In this document: one piece after another, positions 15,036 to 18,058 of the stretch | Layout: each line of letters begins with the position of its first letter | Numbering within the stretch: position 1 is the first letter of the stretch | NCBI GenBank assembly: GCA_046302715.1 | Contig: JBKCHQ010000127.1 | Span: forward strand, 1 to 18,058 | Source of the DNA: CAMCXT01 sp046302715 | GTDB taxonomy: Bacteria > Bacteroidota > Bacteroidia > M30B66 | Direction: 5' to 3' | Length of the DNA: 18,058 bases | Translations under genes and position numbers: made by a program | Notes under the pieces: generated by a model | Databases searched by the model: none | Told to the model about the DNA's origin: nothing | What the model saw: the letters and a program-made list of their open reading frames with translations, nothing else

Positions 15036-15578
15036 TTATTTTAATGTACCAGCGCCGTTACGAAACGGTTCATCTTCCGAAAAAATTACTGCGTAGGGAT
15101 ACGTATTGTCTGACATACCATCGCTCGTGGGTTCCTTTTTTATTAGAACTTCTGTTACTTTACCTTTCTCGTTCTCATAACGTATGCGCTGCTTTTTTGC
15201 TCCACGATCAAATGGAGTGAGTAAACGATACGATTTAAACTCTTCCTCATTTACAGTATACAACACCTCGTCATCTGTAAGGTATAAATCCCAAAACGGT
15301 TCGGTTCCAAAACCATGAAACGTAACCGAAACGCTCTGGTTTTTTATTTTCTTATACAATTCTTTTGCTGGTGTTATCGGCTTTATCTGAGGGGTTTCCG
15401 GAATAGATTCCGCTTCATTTTTAATGGTATCGATCTGAGTTAAATCTGATTCGGGGGTCTCCAAATTGTCAACACCTGAATTGGGAATGGAAGTATTTTC
15501 TCCCCCACACGAAGAAAGTATCAATAGAAAAAGCATCATTAATGGGGTTAGGAATTGATTTATAGGGCGTTGTGTCAT
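15036..15578 (-). CDS. Lipoprotein with an EPFW-motif domain of unknown function
   Basis: The protein has 180 residues. The N-terminus MTQRPINQFLTPLMMLFLLI leads to a lipobox ILSSC with Cys24, followed by GGE, so it is predicted to be acylated. Residues about 27-75 form an acidic, Ser/Thr/Pro-rich linker. The C-terminal domain (about 82-170) contains FGTEPFWDLYL and, further on, TSDGMSDNTYPYAV. These two motifs resemble, from memory, the G-x-EPFW and SDGMSD-x-x-YP motifs of COG3650-type envelope lipoproteins, whose function is not known; the Cys often found before SDGMSD there is Thr here. The start was moved from an upstream in-frame ATG (15611) to 15578 so that the signal peptide begins at the N-terminus. 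It is the first gene of a pair with the TonB-C protein. The upstream gap 15579-15821 shows no clear promoter. Confidence 0.75.
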   Translation of the reverse strand: MTQRPINQFLTPLMMLFLLILSSCGGENTSIPNSGVDNLETPESDLTQIDTIKNEAESIPETPQIKPITPAKELYKKIKNQSVSVTFHGFGTEPFWDLYLTDDEVLYTVNEEEFKSYRLLTPFDRGAKKQRIRYENEKGKVTEVLIKKEPTSDGMSDNTYPYAVIFSEDEPFRNGAGTLK

Positions 15579-15775
15579 AAATGGAATTTTAATACACGTC
15601 AAATAACGCAAATGATTTCATTATTTCAAACTTTTAGATATTCTAACCATATTGTACTATCAATGTATAGGTTTACTTTCAAATAATATTACTTACAGAT
15701 ACTAATTATATCCAAGATTTATGGGTTCCTGGTGTATTTCAGTTAAAGGTAGAAGTGAGTAGAATTAGAATTTTT

Positions 15776-15793
15776 CATGGATATGCTTCCATG
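15776..15793. other. Perfect 6-bp hairpin downstream of the GlmU-like gene
   Basis: CATGGA-TATGCT-TCCATG forms a perfect 6-bp stem with a 6-nt loop, 29 bases beyond the stop codon of the GlmU-like gene. On the minus strand it is followed by an A-rich and not a T-rich tract, so it is not a standard intrinsic terminator. It could be a 3' stabilising hairpin or chance. Confidence 0.3.
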
Positions 15794-15821
15794 CCCTAAA
15801 GAAGTCAAAAAATCTAAACGC

Positions 15822-17012
15822 TTACCCTTCGCTTTGGCTCAAAACGGCCCGTTCGGATGCGGTATTCTCAAAAACCCGGGTTAAAATATCTCGTTCGGCA
15901 GTATCCAACGGCACGTTGCGCCGCGCCATCATCCGCTCTGCGGCTACTGCGGCTTGCATAAGTCGGTATTCTTCAAAACCTTGTGCGCCGCCCCAGGCAA
16001 AGGATGGAATTACATTGGGCGGAAAACCAGCTCCAAAAATATTGGCCGAAACGCCTACCACCGTTCCTGTATTAAACATCGTATTAATGCCGCATTTACT
16101 GTGGTCGCCCATCATTAAACCGCAAAATTGGAGGCCGGTGTCGGTCATCTTTTGCTCGGCATAATCCCAAAGTTTAACCGATGCATAATTGTTTTTTAAA
16201 TTCGAATTGTTGGTGTCGGCGCCCAAATTACACCACTCGCCAATAACCGAATTTCCCAAAAAGCCATCATGGCCCTTATTGGAGTACCCTTGGATAACAC
16301 AATTGCTGATTTCGCCCCCCACCCGCGAGTGCGGCCCAATGGTTGTAGGGCCATAAATTTTAGCGCCCATCTTTATCGAGGCTCCTTCCAGCAATGCAAA
16401 GCCGCCACGTATGAGCGAGCCTTCCCAGATTTCGGCTTGTTTGCCAATATAAACCGGGCCGGCATGGGTATTTATCACCGATGCAAAAATTTGAGCGCCT
16501 TCTTCAATAAAAATTCGCGATCCCATTAAGGTATTTCCTTGGGGGAGTTCAGCGCTTTTTCGGCCGGTGGTAATTCGCTCAAAATCACGCTCCAGTTCGT
16601 GGCCATTACGCATAAAGATGTCCCAGGTGTTTCTGATCTCGGAGAATGAGGCTCTGTATTCAATGTTAGTATAGGCATTCACATCAACCGAAAGCTGCTC
16701 GTCGCGTGTAAATGCCGCTATTATCTGGCCTTGAGCCACAAGCGCATCACCTGGTTTTAAAGTTTTGATGGCATTAACTATATTTTTATCGGGCAACACG
16801 CTTCCCGAGATTAACATCGTTCTTTCGCTTTTTACGCATTTGAATTTATGCTGCAAATAATCCTGGGTGAGGAATGAAACCTGGGTGTTAAGATCGAGGT
16901 TCCATTTTTCGGCCACTGTTAAAATACCAATGCGAATTGCCGCTTGTGGCCGCGTGTAGGTAAAGGGGAGTAGATGCGGTTGTCTTTCGTTATCGAATAC
17001 GACGTAGTTCAT
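15822..17012 (-). CDS. GlmU-family protein (Bacteroidota 'alternative GlmU', putative sugar nucleotidyltransferase/acyltransferase)
   Basis: This 396-residue protein belongs to the GlmU-like family found in Bacteroidota. Members are presumed to make UDP-GlcNAc or a related nucleotide sugar in the cytoplasm. The N-terminal half (about 1-150) opens with MNYVVFDNERQPHLLPFTYT and RP at 21-22. That region has the family's degenerate nucleotidyltransferase domain; the classical L-x-G-G-x-G-T-R-M signature of true GlmU is absent. The C-terminal half (about 160-345) is a left-handed beta-helix with hexapeptide repeats, for example SRIFIEEGAQIFA, VYIGKQAEIWEGSLI and TTIGPHSRVGGEI, and a conserved YSNKGHDGFLGNSVIGEW stretch, followed by a helical tail. 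It lies behind L31 type B with a terminator between, so it may need its own promoter. Substrate specificity is not visible. Confidence 0.85.
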   Translation of the reverse strand: MNYVVFDNERQPHLLPFTYTRPQAAIRIGILTVAEKWNLDLNTQVSFLTQDYLQHKFKCVKSERTMLISGSVLPDKNIVNAIKTLKPGDALVAQGQIIAAFTRDEQLSVDVNAYTNIEYRASFSEIRNTWDIFMRNGHELERDFERITTGRKSAELPQGNTLMGSRIFIEEGAQIFASVINTHAGPVYIGKQAEIWEGSLIRGGFALLEGASIKMGAKIYGPTTIGPHSRVGGEISNCVIQGYSNKGHDGFLGNSVIGEWCNLGADTNNSNLKNNYASVKLWDYAEQKMTDTGLQFCGLMMGDHSKCGINTMFNTGTVVGVSANIFGAGFPPNVIPSFAWGGAQGFEEYRLMQAAVAAERMMARRNVPLDTAERDILTRVFENTASERAVLSQSEG

Positions 17013-17025
17013 AGGCCAAAAATAA

Positions 17026-17053
17026 AAAAGCCTTCCGTAATGGGAAGGCTTTT
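17026..17053 (-). terminator. Intrinsic terminator of rpmE2
   Basis: AAAAGCCTTCC pairs with GGAAGGCTTTT (11-bp stem, 6-nt loop). On the minus strand the hairpin is followed by a T-rich tract (TTTTTTATTTTT). It stands between the L31 gene and the GlmU-like gene, 22 bases beyond the L31 stop codon. This is the clearest terminator in the window. Confidence 0.85.
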
Positions 17054-17074
17054 CTGATGTATTGTAAAAGGTTA

Positions 17075-17338
17075 TTACTGAACCTTGCTTTGATGGTTTT
17101 TGTAACGGTTGCGGAATTTATCCACACGACCGGCGGTATCTACCAGCTTAATTTTGCCTGTGTAGAAGGGATGCGAAGATGCAGAAATTTCAAGCTTAGC
17201 AAGCGGATATTCGTTACCGTCTTCCCAAACAATAGTTTCTTTGGTATCGATGCAAGAACGAGTTAAAAATGTAGTTTCGTCTGACATGTCTTTAAACACT
17301 ACGAAACGGTAGTTGCTTGGATGAATATCTTGTTTCAT
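17075..17338 (-). CDS. rpmE2: 50S ribosomal protein L31 type B
   Basis: The protein has 87 residues and is a component of the large subunit at the inter-subunit bridge with the 30S head. It begins MKQDIHPSNYRFVVFKDMSD and contains FLTRSCIDTKETIVWEDG and SSHPFYTGKIKLVDTAGRVD, all typical of L31. It lacks the CxxC zinc pairs of the type A protein and has the longer type B insertion, so it is the zinc-independent form that in many bacteria replaces the zinc form under zinc limitation; in Bacteroidota it is often the only copy. Its own promoter (17365-17395) and terminator (17026-17053) make it a single-gene transcription unit. The GlmU-like gene lies directly downstream. Confidence 0.96.
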   Translation of the reverse strand: MKQDIHPSNYRFVVFKDMSDETTFLTRSCIDTKETIVWEDGNEYPLAKLEISASSHPFYTGKIKLVDTAGRVDKFRNRYKNHQSKVQ

Positions 17339-17364
17339 GGCACGCGTGTTAATAAAAAGGATGG

Positions 17365-17395
17365 CAAAAGTAGTATTTTGTATCTAACTATCCAA
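17365..17395 (-). promoter_or_regulatory. rpmE2 promoter, Bacteroidota type
   Basis: On the minus strand TTG (17393-17395) is followed after 20 bases by TACTTTTG (17365-17372), matching the TTG-N17-23-TAnnTTTG consensus of the Bacteroidota housekeeping sigma factor. The -7 element is 26 bases before the L31 start codon. Confidence 0.7.
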
Positions 17396-17418
17396 AACGA
17401 AATGCAAAAAAATGATCA

Positions 17419-17922
17419 TTAATTAAAATAGCGAAACAGCCAAGTGTTTTCTGCCGGCCGAACCCATTGTGTTTTTAGTGCTGCACCGAGGGTAACGGTA
17501 TTATCCATTACGTGCGTTTTTGGGGTTATGCTGCCGTTTGCAATTTCTTGCTTGAAGGCTGCCAAATTACCGTTTTGAAGTGTTCCATCCTTAGCAAACC
17601 AAGCTATTTGCATGCGATCCATCAGGGTTATATTGAAGGTTTTTTCGAGGTTCCCAATCCAATGCACTGATTTGTCGATAGAACAGCCCGAAGCAGCGGC
17701 TTTCTGAGCGTCAACGCTAATAATTATAAAGAGGCCCTCCATTACCGTGCATTGTGCATCGAGCCGGTTACCGTGAGAAGACCATTCGTTGCAAAATGTA
17801 TGACCCAATGTGCGAATGGCATCCTGTTCTTCAGCATTCAGCTTGCGATTACTTTGATACACCCAAACACGATGTTCATTTCCAATATTTGACAAAACGC
17901 TTTGAATGGTACTGATAAACAT
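17419..17922 (-). CDS. Conserved Bacteroidota protein of unknown function (often labelled 'ABC transporter ATPase')
   Basis: The protein has 167 residues and no signal peptide or membrane helix, so it is probably cytoplasmic. It matches, from memory, a small conserved family in Bacteroidota: HRVWVYQSNRKLNAEEQDAI at about 17-36, then FCNEWSSHG (about 44-52), an acidic-hydrophobic strand LFIIISVD, ASGCSIDKSVHWIGNLEKTF (about 84-103) and a final WLFRYF. Members are often called 'ABC transporter ATPase', but no Walker A, signature or Walker B motif is present, so that name is not supported. The conserved GCSIDKSVH with its Cys and His could be a metal or catalytic site; this is inference. The start was set to the ATG at 17922 because a -7 element (17945-17952) lies inside the longer reading frame that begins at 17961. 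It stands alone, divergent from whatever follows the window. Confidence 0.8.
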   Translation of the reverse strand: MFISTIQSVLSNIGNEHRVWVYQSNRKLNAEEQDAIRTLGHTFCNEWSSHGNRLDAQCTVMEGLFIIISVDAQKAAASGCSIDKSVHWIGNLEKTFNITLMDRMQIAWFAKDGTLQNGNLAAFKQEIANGSITPKTHVMDNTVTLGAALKTQWVRPAENTWLFRYFN

Positions 17923-17944
17923 GTGTTTAATTTTGATAATGCTG

Positions 17945-17952
17945 CAAACATA
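17945..17952 (-). promoter_or_regulatory. Candidate -7 element for the conserved protein gene
   Basis: On the minus strand TATGTTTG is a perfect match to TAnnTTTG, 22 bases before the ATG at 17922. No TTG is found at the usual distance, so only the -7 half is supported. It helps decide the start codon. Confidence 0.45.
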
Positions 17953-18025
17953 CACAATCAAATACAGAATTGACTTTTGCAGAAGTGGCCAATCTTACTT
18001 TAGTAGTAAGGCAGTGCACATGGTA

Positions 18026-18056
18026 TTGTATAATAAAGGGTTGAATTGTACCTTTG
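18026..18056 (+). promoter_or_regulatory. Bacteroidota-type promoter for a gene beyond the right edge
   Basis: TTG (18026-18028) is followed after 20 bases by TACCTTTG (18049-18056), a full match to the TTG-N17-23-TAnnTTTG consensus. It points out of the window, so a plus-strand gene should begin within tens of bases after 18058. Nothing else is seen between 17953 and 18025. Confidence 0.65.
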
Positions 18057-18058
18057 CC

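Noticed and set aside
15612..15821. AT-rich gap before the lipoprotein gene, searched for a small RNA or attachment site
   Set aside because: Apart from the hairpin at 15776-15793 no promoter, repeat pair or tRNA-like sequence was found.
17923..17961. Upstream in-frame extension of the conserved 167-residue protein
   Set aside because: It contains a TAnnTTTG element, and family members begin close to the ATG at 17922.
1..18058. Searched for CRISPR arrays, insertion sequences, phage genes, toxin-antitoxin or defence systems
   Set aside because: No direct repeats with regular spacers, transposase, integrase or known defence motif was seen; the gene content is ordinary chromosomal.

Overview
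The window looks like ordinary chromosome from a Bacteroidota bacterium, plausibly an aerobic, pigmented, flavobacterium-like lineage. Four things point there. A secreted protein ends in a type IX secretion (T9SS) type A sorting domain. Several genes and the right edge carry promoters of the Bacteroidota form TAnnTTTG. An 'alternative' GlmU-family protein sits next to zinc-independent ribosomal protein L31 type B. The carotenoid genes are of the kind used for flavobacterial xanthophylls. Base composition is moderate (low-to-mid 40s % GC by eye) and even, with no insertion sequence, phage gene, CRISPR array, rRNA or tRNA seen.

Layout. 1-492: 3' end of kynurenine 3-monooxygenase (+). 760-4122 (-): recJ followed by a GT-C type membrane glycosyltransferase, convergent with kmo. 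4279-7573 (+): a tight four-gene carotenoid operon (CrtD/CrtI-type desaturase, CruF-type hydratase, CrtZ hydroxylase, fused CrtYcd-type lycopene cyclase), divergent from recJ. 7776-8666 (+): an orphan secreted protein. 8690-10768 (-): MutS2 without a Smr domain. 10841-11302 (+): a Nudix hydrolase. 11426-12211 (-): a tandem universal stress protein. 12329-14456 (+): serS, then a small T9SS cargo protein. 14546-15578 (-): a lipoprotein and a secreted TonB-C-domain protein. 15822-17338 (-): L31 type B, a clear intrinsic terminator, then the GlmU-like protein. 17419-17922 (-): a conserved Bacteroidota protein often mislabelled 'ABC transporter ATPase'. The right edge holds a good promoter firing out of the window.

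How the genes work together. The only obvious pathway unit is the carotenoid operon. Taken together, a lycopene cyclase, a 1',2'-hydratase, a 3',4'-desaturase and a 3-hydroxylase would convert lycopene or gamma-carotene into a monocyclic xanthophyll of the saproxanthin/myxol type. Phytoene synthase and a separate phytoene desaturase are not in the window and must lie elsewhere. The remaining genes are housekeeping (repair, translation, envelope precursor synthesis) with small envelope or secreted proteins between them.

I found no convincing undescribed multi-gene system. The points most worth a second look are the identity of the desaturase and product of the carotenoid operon, MutS2 ending before the Smr nuclease, the orphan secreted protein, and the lipoprotein/TonB-C pair.
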